Assembly (NCBI RefSeq): GCF_010685995.1
Contig: NZ_JAAGWK010000010.1
Span: 186,001-250,000, forward strand
Length of the DNA stretch: 64,000 bases
Source: Goekera deserti
GTDB taxonomy: Bacteria > Actinomycetota > Actinomycetes > Mycobacteriales > Geodermatophilaceae
Direction: 5' to 3'
The first letter of the stretch is position 1. Each line of letters begins with the position of its first letter. Of this stretch, positions 24,308 to 33,153 are shown piece after piece. The notes under the pieces are model-generated. The model ran no database searches, had not been told where the DNA came from, and saw nothing but the letters and a program-made list of their open reading frames with translations. The position numbers and the translations under genes were made by a program.

Positions 24308-26200
24308 TCAGACCGGCTTGGGCTTGCGGTTCTTGCTCTTGCCGCGCTCGGTCTGGTCCAGCACGACCTTCCGCACGCGCACGGTGGCCGGGGTGACCTC
24401 CACGCACTCGTCCTCGGCGCAGAACTCCAGCGCCTGCTCCAGGTTGAGGATGCGCGGCGGGATCAGGCGCTCCAGCTCCTCGGAGGTGGACTTGCGCATG
24501 TTGGTGAGCTTCTTCTCCTTGGTGATGTTCACGTCCATGTCGTCCGGACGGGAGTTCTCACCGACGATCATGCCCTCGTAGACCTCGGTGCCCGGGTTGA
24601 CCAGCATCGAGCCGCGCTCCTGCAGCGAGAACATCGAGTACGTGGTCGCCACGCCCTGACGGTCGGCCACCAGCGAGCCGGTGGGCCGGGCGCGCATGTC
24701 GCCGAGCCAGGGCTCGTAGCCCTCCAGGTTGTGGTTGAGCACGCCGGTGCCGCGGGTCTCGGTGAGGAACTCGGTGCGGAACCCGATCAGGCCGCGGGAG
24801 GGGACGATGTACTCCATCCGCGCCCAGCCGGTGTCGTGGTGCACCAGGTTCTCCAGCCGGCCGCGGCGGACGGCGAGGGCCTGGGTGAGGGTGCCGACGT
24901 AGTCGCCGGGGGTGTCGATGGTGACCCGCTCGACCGGCTCGTGCAGCTTGCCGTCGATGGTCTTGGTGACCACCTGCGGGCGGCCGACGGTCAGCTCGAA
25001 CTCCTCGCGGCGCAGCTGCTCCACCAGGATGGCCAGTGCCAGCTCGCCGCGGCCCTGCATCTCCCAGGTGTCGGGACGCTCGGTGGGCAGCATGCGCACC
25101 GAGACGTTGCCGACCAGCTCCTGGTCGAGGCGGTTCTTGATCAGCCGCGCGGTGAGCTTCTTGCCGGAGCGGCCGGAGATCGGGCTGGTGTTGATGCCGA
25201 TGGTGATCGAGATCGACGGCTCGTCGACGGTGATCGCCGGCAGCGGGCGCGGGTCGTTCGGGTCGGCGAGGGTGTCGCCGATCATGATGTCCTCGATGCC
25301 GGCGACGGCGATCAGGTCACCCGGGCCGGCGCTGTCGGCCGAGGTGCGGGTGAGGCCCTCGGTGACCAGCAGCTCGGTGATCTTCGTGCGGGTGATGGTG
25401 CCGTCGGCCTTGCACCAGGCGACCTGCTGGCCGTTCTTCATCTCACCGGAGTGGATGCGCAGCAGCGCCAGGCGGCCGAGGTAGGGCGAGGCGTCGAGGT
25501 TGGTGACCTGCGCGCGCAGCGGCTCCTCGGCGTCGTAGACCGGGGCCGGCACGGTGTCCAGCAGCGTGCGGACCAGCGGGCCGAGGTCCGGGCTGTCTGG
25601 GACGGTGCCGTTCTCCGGCTTGTTCAGCGACGCCTGGCCGGTGCGGCCGTTGCAGTAGACGATCGGGAACTCGAGGGTCTCGGCGGGCAGGCCGGCGTCC
25701 TCGAGCAGCTCGAGGAAGAGCTCGTAGGTCTCGTCGACGACCTCCTCGATGCGCGCGTCCTGCCGGTCGGTCTTGTTCACCGCGAGGATGACCGGCATCC
25801 CCTTGGCCAGCGCCTTGCGCAGCACGAAGCGGGTCTGCGGCAGCGGGCCCTCGGAGGCGTCCACGAGCAGCACGACGCCGTCGACCATGGACAGCGCGCG
25901 CTCGACCTCGCCACCGAAGTCGGCGTGGCCGGGGGTGTCGACGATGTTCACGATGACGGGGTTGCCCTCGTCGTCGGACAGGTGGATCGCGGTGTTCTTG
26001 GCCAGGATGGTGATGCCGCGCTCACGCTCCAGGTCCATGGAGTCCATGACCCGGTCCTGGGTGGAGTCGTTGTCGGTTCCCTCGCCCTTGGACCGGCCGA
26101 GAGCGCCCGCCTGTCGCAGCAGGGCGTCGACGAGGGTCGTCTTCCCGTGGTCGACGTGGGCGATGATCGCCACGTTGCGCAGGTCGTCGCGAGTGGGCAT
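24308..26200 (-). CDS. typA: Translational GTPase TypA/BipA
   Basis: Ribosome-associated GTPase of 630 aa. G1 is AHVDHGKTTLVDALL near residue 15, the switch I region includes RERGITILAKN, G3 is DTPGHADFGGEVERAL, and G4 is NKTDRQDARI. Domains II and III and the TypA-specific C-terminal domain follow (EYIVPSRGLIGFRTEFLTETRGTG, read as GLIGFRTEFLTETRGTG near 465). TypA acts in 50S assembly and stress adaptation. The C-terminus is extended and basic (RGKSKNRKPKP). ATG 26200 is preceded by GAGGTG. It is transcribed alone, after an 87-base gap. Confidence 0.96.
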   Translation of the reverse strand: MPTRDDLRNVAIIAHVDHGKTTLVDALLRQAGALGRSKGEGTDNDSTQDRVMDSMDLERERGITILAKNTAIHLSDDEGNPVIVNIVDTPGHADFGGEVERALSMVDGVVLLVDASEGPLPQTRFVLRKALAKGMPVILAVNKTDRQDARIEEVVDETYELFLELLEDAGLPAETLEFPIVYCNGRTGQASLNKPENGTVPDSPDLGPLVRTLLDTVPAPVYDAEEPLRAQVTNLDASPYLGRLALLRIHSGEMKNGQQVAWCKADGTITRTKITELLVTEGLTRTSADSAGPGDLIAVAGIEDIMIGDTLADPNDPRPLPAITVDEPSISITIGINTSPISGRSGKKLTARLIKNRLDQELVGNVSVRMLPTERPDTWEMQGRGELALAILVEQLRREEFELTVGRPQVVTKTIDGKLHEPVERVTIDTPGDYVGTLTQALAVRRGRLENLVHHDTGWARMEYIVPSRGLIGFRTEFLTETRGTGVLNHNLEGYEPWLGDMRARPTGSLVADRQGVATTYSMFSLQERGSMLVNPGTEVYEGMIVGENSRPDDMDVNITKEKKLTNMRKSTSEELERLIPPRILNLEQALEFCAEDECVEVTPATVRVRKVVLDQTERGKSKNRKPKPV

Positions 26201-26287
26201 GCAGAGGCACCTCAGAGCGGGGTTCGAAAGGGGTCGGCGCCGTCAACGCCGAGGATCGCCGACCGGCGACCCTCCCATGGTAGGCGC

Positions 26288-26641
26288 TCAGCGGCCCCGC
26301 ACGGTGGTCTGTGACCGGTCTGCCACCCAGGAGGACAGGGCGGCGGCGGCGAGGGTGACCACGGTCACCGCCAGCCACGCCGACCAGCCGACGGCGATGG
26401 CGAGCACGTGGGCGAGCACGAAGGCCGCCACGTAGGCCACGCCCAGCCCGGCCGCGACGGCGGTGCCGCGCCGCTCCCGCCACAGCCAGCCCGCGACCAG
26501 CCCGCCCGCGGCGAACACCACCCCGCCCAGCGCGCGGTTGCCGGTCGACTGCGCGACCCCGAAGCCGACCGCCAGACCGACCGCCACCGGGACGGCGGAG
26601 GGCAGGCGGGTGCGGGCGCGGCTGAGCGTCGAGGTGGTCAT
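26288..26641 (-). CDS. Hypothetical small membrane protein
   Basis: Protein of 117 aa with four membrane helices (SAVPVAVGLAVGFGVAQSTG; ALGGVVFAAGGLVAGWLW; GTAVAAGLGVAYVAAFVLAH; AWLAVTVVTLAAAALSSWV) and short charged loops. No known motif. ATG 26641 was chosen as the first Met before the helices; the frame is open further upstream but overlaps the next gene. It is on the same strand as typA and the membrane protein upstream, so it may be cotranscribed with either. Confidence 0.75.
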   Translation of the reverse strand: MTTSTLSRARTRLPSAVPVAVGLAVGFGVAQSTGNRALGGVVFAAGGLVAGWLWRERRGTAVAAGLGVAYVAAFVLAHVLAIAVGWSAWLAVTVVTLAAAALSSWVADRSQTTVRGR

Positions 26642-26663
26642 GAGGTCGAGTGTCCTCCGCCGA

Positions 26664-28022
26664 TCAGGCCGACGGCAGGGCCCAGGCACCGACCTGCCAG
26701 GCACCGCCGTCGGCGATGTCGAACGGCGCGGGCCCGTACGTGGCGAAGAACGGGACGTCGACCGGGGGCGCGCCCGCGACGAGGGCGACCGTGAGCGACT
26801 GCGGCGTCTCGTCGTCCGCCCAGCCGCCGTAGGTGCGCCAGGACAGCGGGACCACAGCCCGGTCGCCCGGGGCCAGCCCGATCCGCCCGGCCACCGCCGG
26901 GCCACCCGAGGGGTCGGTCGCCGGGGTGACGGTCAGCTGCAGTGGCGTGCCGCCCTGGAGCAGCGTCACCACCGGCGCCCCCTCCACCCAGCACGCCCGG
27001 TCCCCGGTGTTGGTGGCCTGCACCGAGGCGGCACGGGCGCCCATCGCGCCGTCGAAACCGGGGACGAGGAAGGACAGGACGGCCGGGTCGCAAGGCACGT
27101 CGGCCAGGACGACGGGCCGGGGGGGCGGTGACGTGGCCGGTGCCGGCGCAGGGGTCGACGGTGGCGGGACGGGTTCCGGATCGGGCTGCGACGGGGGTCG
27201 CGCCACGGGGCCTGCCGGCCACCGCACGGTGACCGGGTCCGGGACGAGGCCGGTGACGAGCCAGGCCGCGCAGGCAGCCGTGAGCAGGCCGACGCAGAGA
27301 GCCCCGGCCGCGATCACGCGCACCGACCGGCCGGCGGTCAGCCGCAAGGCCAGCACTGCACCGGCGAGCACCAGCGCGTCGATCGCCACGGCCAGCCACC
27401 ACCCGTCGACCGGAGCGGTCAGCCGGGTCGCCACCGCGGTGAGGGCCACGGTGGCCGCCGTGCTGCTCGCCATCGCCGTCAGCCACGACCGGCGAGGCGA
27501 GCTGCTGCCCGGCCCCCAGTTGCTGTCCACGCCGTGCACGACGACTGCCTGGAGCAGCCCCAGCACGGTGAACGCCACGCCGAGCATCTGTGCGGAGGCG
27601 AACAGGGCGAACAGCAGTCCGGCACTGCCGACGAAGCAGACGAGCGCGCCGGCGACTCCCGTGGCCACGGCCTGGGCGGTGGCCGACCTGGGTCGGAGCG
27701 GGCGCTCGACCGGCGAGGACGACAGCGACCAGGCGCCGGCGAACAGGGCGGCGACGGCGACCGCCAGCGCCGTGCCGGTCGTCCACCAGGCTGCGCTGAG
27801 CGCGTCGACGACCTGTGCCTCGGTGCACGCCTCGACCAACTCGCAGGGTCTCGTGCCGTCGGGGAACCCCCGGACGTACCGCGCGGCCCCGACCGCCGCC
27901 TCGACGGCGACGGCACCGGCAACGGCAGCCGTGGTCCAGGTGACCCACCCGATCGCGCGTCGTCGTCCTCGCTCGACGTCCACCACCCCCGGGTCCGGGC
28001 CTGGCGGCTCGGTCGTGGGCAT
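26664..28022 (-). CDS. Multi-pass membrane protein with extracellular DUF4232-like domain
   Basis: Protein of 452 aa. About eight helices occupy residues 25-265. A Pro-rich linker (PPSQPDPEPVPPPSTPAP) follows, then a C-terminal domain of about 150 residues: DVPCDPAVLSFLVPGFDGAMG, ATNTGDRACWVEGAPVVTLL, and a closing WRTYGGWADDETPQSLTVAL. The paired cysteines and strand pattern resemble DUF4232 domains of secreted actinobacterial proteins. Function unknown. Downstream of a DsbA-like gene (47-base gap), which could form its disulfides. ATG 28022. Confidence 0.75.
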   Translation of the reverse strand: MPTTEPPGPDPGVVDVERGRRRAIGWVTWTTAAVAGAVAVEAAVGAARYVRGFPDGTRPCELVEACTEAQVVDALSAAWWTTGTALAVAVAALFAGAWSLSSSPVERPLRPRSATAQAVATGVAGALVCFVGSAGLLFALFASAQMLGVAFTVLGLLQAVVVHGVDSNWGPGSSSPRRSWLTAMASSTAATVALTAVATRLTAPVDGWWLAVAIDALVLAGAVLALRLTAGRSVRVIAAGALCVGLLTAACAAWLVTGLVPDPVTVRWPAGPVARPPSQPDPEPVPPPSTPAPAPATSPPPRPVVLADVPCDPAVLSFLVPGFDGAMGARAASVQATNTGDRACWVEGAPVVTLLQGGTPLQLTVTPATDPSGGPAVAGRIGLAPGDRAVVPLSWRTYGGWADDETPQSLTVALVAGAPPVDVPFFATYGPAPFDIADGGAWQVGAWALPSA

Positions 28023-28069
28023 GATGCCCGAGCCGGTACCGGTGGCCGGGCGGACCCGCCGACTCCCGG

Positions 28070-28840
28070 TCAGCCCGCCTGGGCGGCGGTGACCGCGGCG
28101 GTGACCCCGGCCGCGGACAGGTCGCCCAGCCGCTCCCCGTCCACGAACACCGTCGGCGTCCCGGTGACGCCGTCCTTGCTGGCCTGCTCGGTGGCCCCGG
28201 CGACCCAGTCGCCGTAGGTCAGGTCGGTGATCTGCCGGGACACCGTGGCACCGGTCGCGCCGGCCTGCTGGGCGTAGGACACCAGCTGCTCGTCGGTCAG
28301 CCCGGACCCGCCCTCGGCGGGCTGGTTCGCGTAGAGCAGGTCGTGGAACCGCTCCAGGGCGTCGGTGCCGGCGGTGCTGGCCACGACCGCGGCGGCGTTC
28401 AGTGCCCGGGTGGAGTACCGGTCGTTGCCCGAGGTGTCCAGGAACGCCATGCCGTGGTACTCGACCCGCACGGTGCCGGCGGCGACCAGCTGCTCCAGGG
28501 TGCTGCCGGCGGCGTCCTCGAAGGCCTTGCAGTTGGGGCACTGGTAGTCCTCGTACAGCTGGACGGTCACCGGGGCGTCGGCCTGCCCGACGGCGAAGGC
28601 GTACCCGCCGGTGGTGCCGGCCGGCGTGGCCGCGTCGGCGGCGGTCGAGGTGCGGCTGGACTGCACCGCCACCACCACGACCACGGCGACGACGAGCAGG
28701 ACCGCGGTCACCACCGCCCCGACGAGCTGCCGGTGCCGGCGCTCGGCGGCCTGCCGGGCGGCGCTCTCGGCGGCCCGGCGGGCGGCGATGCGCTGCTGGG
28801 CGGCGGCCCGTCCGCTGAGGGGCCGGTGGTCAGTGGGCAC
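28070..28840 (-). CDS. Membrane-anchored DsbA-family thiol-disulfide oxidoreductase
   Basis: Protein of 256 aa: a charged, Ala/Arg-rich cytosolic N-terminus, one membrane anchor (LVGAVVTAVLLVVAVVVVVA, about 39-58) and an extracytoplasmic thioredoxin-fold domain with the active site CPNC (in YEDYQCPNCKAFEDAAG) and the cis-Pro loop GVTGTPTVFVDG. Family role: oxidation or isomerisation of disulfides in exported proteins. The GTG start overlaps the stop of the MauE gene by 11 bases, so electron transfer to MauE is a reasonable inference. Confidence 0.9.
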   Translation of the reverse strand: MPTDHRPLSGRAAAQQRIAARRAAESAARQAAERRHRQLVGAVVTAVLLVVAVVVVVAVQSSRTSTAADAATPAGTTGGYAFAVGQADAPVTVQLYEDYQCPNCKAFEDAAGSTLEQLVAAGTVRVEYHGMAFLDTSGNDRYSTRALNAAAVVASTAGTDALERFHDLLYANQPAEGGSGLTDEQLVSYAQQAGATGATVSRQITDLTYGDWVAGATEQASKDGVTGTPTVFVDGERLGDLSAAGVTAAVTAAQAG

Positions 28841-29345
28841 GCGAGGTCTCCGTCCGGGTGGGTGCTGCGGTGGGCAGGTCGCGGCCGCCGAGGGCCAGCC
28901 GGGACCGGGGCCACCGCGCGAGTGCGGCGGCGACGGCCAGCAGCGCGAGGTCGCGGGCGACGTCCCAGGGGTAGGCGGTCTGCCCCTGCGCCACCGTGCC
29001 CCCGCTGCTGAAGCAGCCGCAGTCGATCTGCAGCCCGCGCGCCCAGGCCGACACGATGGCGGCCAGGTACACGACGAGCAGCACAGCCGCGCCCAGCGCG
29101 GCCGCCCGCACCGCGACGCCGACCAGCAGCGCGAGCCCGACGGCCACCTCGAGCACCGGCAGGCCGAACGCGGCGAGCGGCACCAGCGCCTCGGGCAGCA
29201 GCTGGTAGGCGCGCACCGCCCGCTCGGCCGCCGCCGGGTCCGGCACCTTCAGCGCCCCGGCCACCAGGAACACCACGCCGAGCAGCAGGCGGGCCGCGGT
29301 GGCCGCCCACGGCAGGAGGGACGGGGAGGGGCGCTGCACGGGCAT
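28830..29345 (-). CDS. MauE/DoxX-like redox membrane protein
   Basis: Protein of 171 aa with four helices and a MauE-type core: LLLGVVFLVAGALKVPDPAAA in helix 1, PVLEVAVGLALLVGVAVR in helix 2, and a cysteine motif IDCGCFSSGG after helix 3. MauE proteins act with DsbA-like partners in disulfide formation or methylamine dehydrogenase maturation. Here the partner is the overlapping DsbA-like gene. ATG 29345 is the first Met next to the fold; the frame is open upstream into the 23-bp tandem repeats, which I reject as coding. Confidence 0.87.
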   Translation of the reverse strand: MPVQRPSPSLLPWAATAARLLLGVVFLVAGALKVPDPAAAERAVRAYQLLPEALVPLAAFGLPVLEVAVGLALLVGVAVRAAALGAAVLLVVYLAAIVSAWARGLQIDCGCFSSGGTVAQGQTAYPWDVARDLALLAVAAALARWPRSRLALGGRDLPTAAPTRTETSRAH

Positions 29346-29440
29346 CACGGTCCCGGTGCAGCCGGTGAGCCACCTGCGGACCGGCTGTGGGTCACCTGCC
29401 CGTCTCCCGCGCACCCCCTGGCGGCGACCCCTCGCGCTCC

Positions 29441-29522
29441 CTGTACAGAAAGCGCTCCACTTCCTGTACAGAAAGCGCTCCACTTTCTGTACAGAAAGCG
29501 CTCCACTTTCTGTACAGGAAGC
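29441..29522. repeat. 23-bp palindromic tandem repeat
   Basis: CTGTACAG occurs at 29441, 29464, 29487 and 29510, exactly 23 bases apart. The unit is CTGTACAGAAAGCGCTCCA plus CTTT. Within it TTTCTGTACAGAAA and AGCGCT are both perfect palindromes. The array lies in the 317-base gap between the divergent MauE gene and the gene at 29663; the rest of that gap shows nothing I recognise. It could be regulatory or a small repeat element. Confidence 0.9.
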
Positions 29523-29662
29523 CGGGACGGTGGAGGTGGCGGCGACGCGCCGACGGCTGCACTGATCCGTGCCCGGTCGGGGTAGGCCGCCGGCAGCAAC
29601 CGGGGGCGTCCGGCGACGCCAGGTCCAGCAGCGGCCCGCCCGGTGGGGACGACGGAGCGGCG

Positions 29663-30352
29663 ATGAGCTGGACGAGCAGGGCGTGGCGGGTGGCGTGGCG
29701 GGCGGCCGGCGCGGTGTGGGCGGCGCTGACCGCCGGCACCGTGGCGGTGTCCGTGCTGGGGGCGACGCTGGTGGTGGGGCCGGCGGGCGTGGTGGGCACG
29801 GCCCTGGCCGCCGCGGGCGGCACGGCCCTGGCGCTGGCGCTCCGGCCGGAGCCGTGCGGCCGGACGTGGCCCCGGACCCGGCTGGTCGGGTGCGCGGGCC
29901 TGGTCGCGGTCACGGTGGTGGGTGCCCTGACCAGCCTGGGCCAGGCGGGCCTGGCGCTGGTGATGGTGCTCACCGCGACCGGTCACGGCCTGCGGGTGTG
30001 GCACCGGGCGCTGGTGCGTGCGGCGGTCCGGCCCGGCGGCGGGCGGGTGCGCCGGCCGCGGCACCCGCAGCTGCCGCCGGGTCCCCCGGACCTGACCCAG
30101 CTGTGCCGGGCCTGGCGCACCACGCACGAGGCCCTCGGCCGCTGCACCGACCCGGCCCGGCGGGCGTTGCTGGTCCAGGCCCGGCAGGACTGCCTGGACG
30201 AGATGGCGCGCCTGGAGCCGGCCGGGCTCCAGCGCTGGCTGGACACCGTGCCGGACCCGGCCGACGACCCGGCGCCCTTCCTGGTGACCGGCACTCGCCG
30301 GCCCGGCGGCGACCGCGCCTCCGACCCGGGCCGCCCGGGCCCCGCCCACTGA
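29663..30352 (+). CDS. Hypothetical membrane protein with cytosolic C-terminal domain
   Basis: Protein of 229 aa with four N-terminal hydrophobic segments (about 13-110, including AVWAALTAGTVAVSVLGATL and LVGCAGLVAVTVVGALTSLG), then a soluble region of about 100 residues. That region holds LTQLCRAWRTTHEAL and CLDEMARLEPAGLQRWLD, which look helical. I do not recognise the family. ATG 29663 has GGAGCGG about six bases upstream. It is divergent from the MauE gene across the 23-bp repeats and convergent with the response regulator gene. Confidence 0.65.
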   Translation: MSWTSRAWRVAWRAAGAVWAALTAGTVAVSVLGATLVVGPAGVVGTALAAAGGTALALALRPEPCGRTWPRTRLVGCAGLVAVTVVGALTSLGQAGLALVMVLTATGHGLRVWHRALVRAAVRPGGGRVRRPRHPQLPPGPPDLTQLCRAWRTTHEALGRCTDPARRALLVQARQDCLDEMARLEPAGLQRWLDTVPDPADDPAPFLVTGTRRPGGDRASDPGRPGPAH

Positions 30353-30377
30353 GCGCGTCCGCGGCGATGTGCCGCCC

Positions 30378-31040
30378 TCAGCCGGGCCGGACCAGCCGCT
30401 CCTCGTAGGCGAGCACGGCGGCCTGGGTGCGGTCGCGCAGCTGCAGCTTGGCCAGGATCCGGCCGACGTGGGTCTTCACGGTCAGCTCGGACAGGCACAG
30501 CCGGGCGGCGATCTCGGCGTTGCTGTGCCCGCCGGCGACCTCGACGAGCACCTCCCGCTCCCGGTCGGTGAGCCGGTCGACCCGGCGGGGCGCGGCCGGC
30601 GGCCCGTGCGGTGCGGGCAGCTGCGCGGCGAAGGTCTCCAGCAGCCGGCGGGTCACCCGCGGGGCCACGACCGCGTCGCCCTCGGCCACGGTGCGGATCG
30701 CCGCGAGCAGCGTCTCCGGTGGCGCGTTCTTCAGCAGGAACCCGCTGGCGCCGGCCTGCAGCGCGGCGAAGGCGTACTCGTCGAGGTCGAACGTGGTCAG
30801 GATCAGCACGCGGCTGGACAGCCCGGCCTCGACGATCCGCCGGGTGGCCTCCACGCCGTCCATCCGGGGCATCCGCACGTCCATCACCACCACGTCCGGC
30901 CGCAGCCGGGTGGTCAGGTCGACCGCCTCGACGCCGTCGGCGGCCTGCCCGACCACCGCGAGGTCGTCCTGGGCGGCCAGCACCATGCCGAAGCCCATCA
31001 GCAGCAGGGGCTCGTCGTCGACCAGCAGCACGCTGGTCAC
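30378..31040 (-). CDS. NarL/LuxR-family response regulator
   Basis: Two-component regulator of 220 aa. Receiver domain: acidic residues in VLLVDDEPLLL, phospho-Asp in VVVMDVRMPRMDG and Lys in GFLLKNAPPET. C-terminal LuxR helix-turn-helix: LTDREREVLVEVAGGHSNAE followed by LTVKTHVGRILAKL. The GTG start overlaps the kinase stop by four bases. It is the last gene of the ABC-permease-kinase-regulator operon and probably controls that transporter; this pairing is typical of antibiotic or cell-envelope stress systems. Confidence 0.93.
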   Translation of the reverse strand: MTSVLLVDDEPLLLMGFGMVLAAQDDLAVVGQAADGVEAVDLTTRLRPDVVVMDVRMPRMDGVEATRRIVEAGLSSRVLILTTFDLDEYAFAALQAGASGFLLKNAPPETLLAAIRTVAEGDAVVAPRVTRRLLETFAAQLPAPHGPPAAPRRVDRLTDREREVLVEVAGGHSNAEIAARLCLSELTVKTHVGRILAKLQLRDRTQAAVLAYEERLVRPG

Positions 31041-32314
31041 GTCCGGACCACCGTCCCCGTCGCGTCCCCGGCCGCGGGGACCGGCTCGGCGACCCGTTCG
31101 GCGACCGGCTCGGCGGCCGGCTCTGCCCGGGTGCCGGCCAGCGGCAGCCGGGCGTGCACCAGCCAGCCGCCGCCGTCGGCGGGCCCGGCGGTCACGGTGC
31201 CCGCCCAGGCGCCGAACCGCTCGCGCATGCCGGTGATGCCGTGCCCGGGCGTCGTGGCACCGACCGCCGCCCCGTCGTCCCGGACGTCGAGCACCAGCAC
31301 GTCGGGCTGCCAGGTGAGGCCGACGTGGGCCCGGCGGACGCCGCGGCCGTGCTTCAGCGTGTTGGTCAGGGCCTCCTGCACCAGCCGGTAGACCGCGAGC
31401 TGTGCCGTGGTCTCCAGCGGCACGGGCGTGCCACGGACCGCCAGGTCGGTGCGCAGGCCGGCGGCCCGCACCTGCTCGACCAGGGACTCCAGGTCACCGA
31501 GCGCCGGTGCCGGGCGGCGGGACGGCGACCCGTCGTCCTCGCGCAGCACGCCGAGCAGCCGGCTCATCTCGGTCAGCGCCGTCCGGCCGGTGGTGGCCAC
31601 GTGCGCCATCGCGGTGCTCGCGGCAGGCTCCGTGGTGGCGTAGGTGGCGCCGTCGGCCAGCGCGATCATGACCGAGATGTTGTGCGCCACGACGTCGTGC
31701 ACCTCGCGGGCGATCCGGGCACGCTCCTCGGCGACCGCCACCCGGGCCTGCTGGTCCCGCTCCCGCTCCAGCCGGGCCGCCCGGTCCTCCAGGCTCGCGG
31801 TGTAGGCGCGGCGGGTCTGCCGGTTGCGGCCGAGCACGGCCACCGCGACCGTGAACGTGGTCAGCGGGACGACGGCCGGGGCGCCGTCGGCCGTCGGGGG
31901 CCCGAGGAGGGTCAGCAGCGCGACGCCCTCGCAGGCCGCCACCGCCAGCAGCGTGCGGAGGCCGTCGCACCGGTCGGCCACGCTGAACAGCGCGAACCAC
32001 AGCGCGGAGTAGGAGAACAGCAGCTGCTCGGCCCCGACCCCCACCTCGGCCATGCCCGCCAGCACCAGCGCCGCGGTGAGCAGGAAGGCGGCCACCGGCC
32101 GGCGCCGCCGGGCCAGGGCCGGCAGCCACAGCAGGACCGACAGCACCCACTCGCGCAGCCCCACCGACTCCAGCCGGATCGCCGGGGCGATGGCCAGCAC
32201 GGCGAGCCCGAGCACCGGGAGGACGTCGACGAGCACCGGGTGGTCCCCGGGCCAGCGCCCGCGGAGCCTCCCGCCCTGCCCCCGATCCCCTCCCGGCACC
32301 CGTGGTCGGCGCAC
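31037..32314 (-). CDS. NarL-type sensor histidine kinase
   Basis: Kinase of about 425 aa. Four or five N-terminal helices without a large extracellular domain (intramembrane-sensing layout), a coiled linker (ASLEDRAARLERERDQQ), the HisKA_3 box EERARIAREVHDVVAHNISV with the phospho-His, and an HATPase domain (LVQEALTNTLKHG; GHGITGMRERF). The C-terminus has a repetitive Glu/Pro/Ala tail (AEPAAEPVAERVAEPVPA). The start is uncertain: GTG 32314 or GTG 32299, just after the permease stop. Coupled to the regulator by GTGA. Confidence 0.88.
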   Translation of the reverse strand: MRRPRVPGGDRGQGGRLRGRWPGDHPVLVDVLPVLGLAVLAIAPAIRLESVGLREWVLSVLLWLPALARRRRPVAAFLLTAALVLAGMAEVGVGAEQLLFSYSALWFALFSVADRCDGLRTLLAVAACEGVALLTLLGPPTADGAPAVVPLTTFTVAVAVLGRNRQTRRAYTASLEDRAARLERERDQQARVAVAEERARIAREVHDVVAHNISVMIALADGATYATTEPAASTAMAHVATTGRTALTEMSRLLGVLREDDGSPSRRPAPALGDLESLVEQVRAAGLRTDLAVRGTPVPLETTAQLAVYRLVQEALTNTLKHGRGVRRAHVGLTWQPDVLVLDVRDDGAAVGATTPGHGITGMRERFGAWAGTVTAGPADGGGWLVHARLPLAGTRAEPAAEPVAERVAEPVPAAGDATGTVVRT

Positions 32315-32319
32315 CGGGA

Positions 32320-33153
32320 TCAGACGTCCCGGCGGCGCAGCAGCGCGGTGCCAGCGGCGAACAGCAGCGCCACCCAGCCGACCATCACGGCGAGCCCGGC
32401 CCACGGCGAGAACATCGTCGAGTCGGTCACGAGCGTCATGATGGCCGACCCGGCCTGCGTGGGCAGCCACTTCTCCAGCACGTCACCCCACGAGTCGGGC
32501 AGCAGTCCGCTGATCGCCGGCAGCACCAGCATCAGCACGACCACGGTCGCGATCGAGGCGGCGGTGCTGCGCAGCAGCCAGGTGATCGCCATGGCCAGCA
32601 GCCCGACCCCGGTCAGGTAGAGCCCGGTGCCGACCACCACCCGCAGTGCACCGTCGGTGGAGAGCGTCGCGGCCCCGCTGCCGTAGGTGACCTGACCCAG
32701 CGAGAAGGCGGCGAACGCGGCGATCGTCGTCGTGACCAGCAGGACGCCGCCGAGCACCGCGGCCTTGGCGGCGACCACCGGCCACCGGCGGGGCACGGCG
32801 GCGAAGGTGCCGCGCACGGTGCCGGAGGAGTACTCGCCGCTGACCACGAGCACGCCGAGCACGGCGACCAGCAGCTGGGCGATGCCGGAGCCGGACAGGC
32901 TCAGGGTCACCGGGTCGACGACCGCCCCGGCCCCGCCCCCGTCGGGGCCCTGCGCGCCCGGGGTGTAGGTGCCGGAGATCAGCGCGCCCAGCCCGACCAT
33001 GAGCAGCAGGCCCGCCCCGAGGGTCCACCAGGTGGAGCGCAGCGAGCGGAGCTTGAGCCACTCACCGCGCAGCAGGCCGGCGGCGGTGACCCGCGGTGCA
33101 CTGCCGGTCGTCGTCCGCCCGGTCGGCGGGGTCCGGATCGTGTCGGTGCTCAT
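32320..33153 (-). CDS. ABC transporter permease (ABC-2 type)
   Basis: Protein of 277 aa with six helices. The N-terminus GLLRGEWLKLRSLRSTWWTL is the usual entry of ABC-2 type permeases linked to bacitracin/lantibiotic-type transporters, and VLVVSGEYSSGTVRGTFAAV is the conserved loop after helix 2. It pairs with the ATPase encoded directly upstream (ATGA overlap, 33150-33153) to make an exporter. The cargo is unknown. The sensor kinase follows within six bases. Confidence 0.9.
   Translation of the reverse strand: MSTDTIRTPPTGRTTTGSAPRVTAAGLLRGEWLKLRSLRSTWWTLGAGLLLMVGLGALISGTYTPGAQGPDGGGAGAVVDPVTLSLSGSGIAQLLVAVLGVLVVSGEYSSGTVRGTFAAVPRRWPVVAAKAAVLGGVLLVTTTIAAFAAFSLGQVTYGSGAATLSTDGALRVVVGTGLYLTGVGLLAMAITWLLRSTAASIATVVVLMLVLPAISGLLPDSWGDVLEKWLPTQAGSAIMTLVTDSTMFSPWAGLAVMVGWVALLFAAGTALLRRRDV

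Noticed and set aside
24731-26314. 527-codon plus-strand ORF opposite typA
   Set aside because: typA is unmistakable on the other strand; the antisense product has no domain.
29346-29483. Upstream extension of the MauE frame (and a plus-strand one) across the 23-bp repeats
   Set aside because: The repeated peptide is only translated repeat DNA; the MauE fold begins at ATG 29345.
21034-29522. CRISPR array at either tandem repeat
   Set aside because: Repeats are contiguous or have fixed linkers, with no unique spacers and no cas genes.
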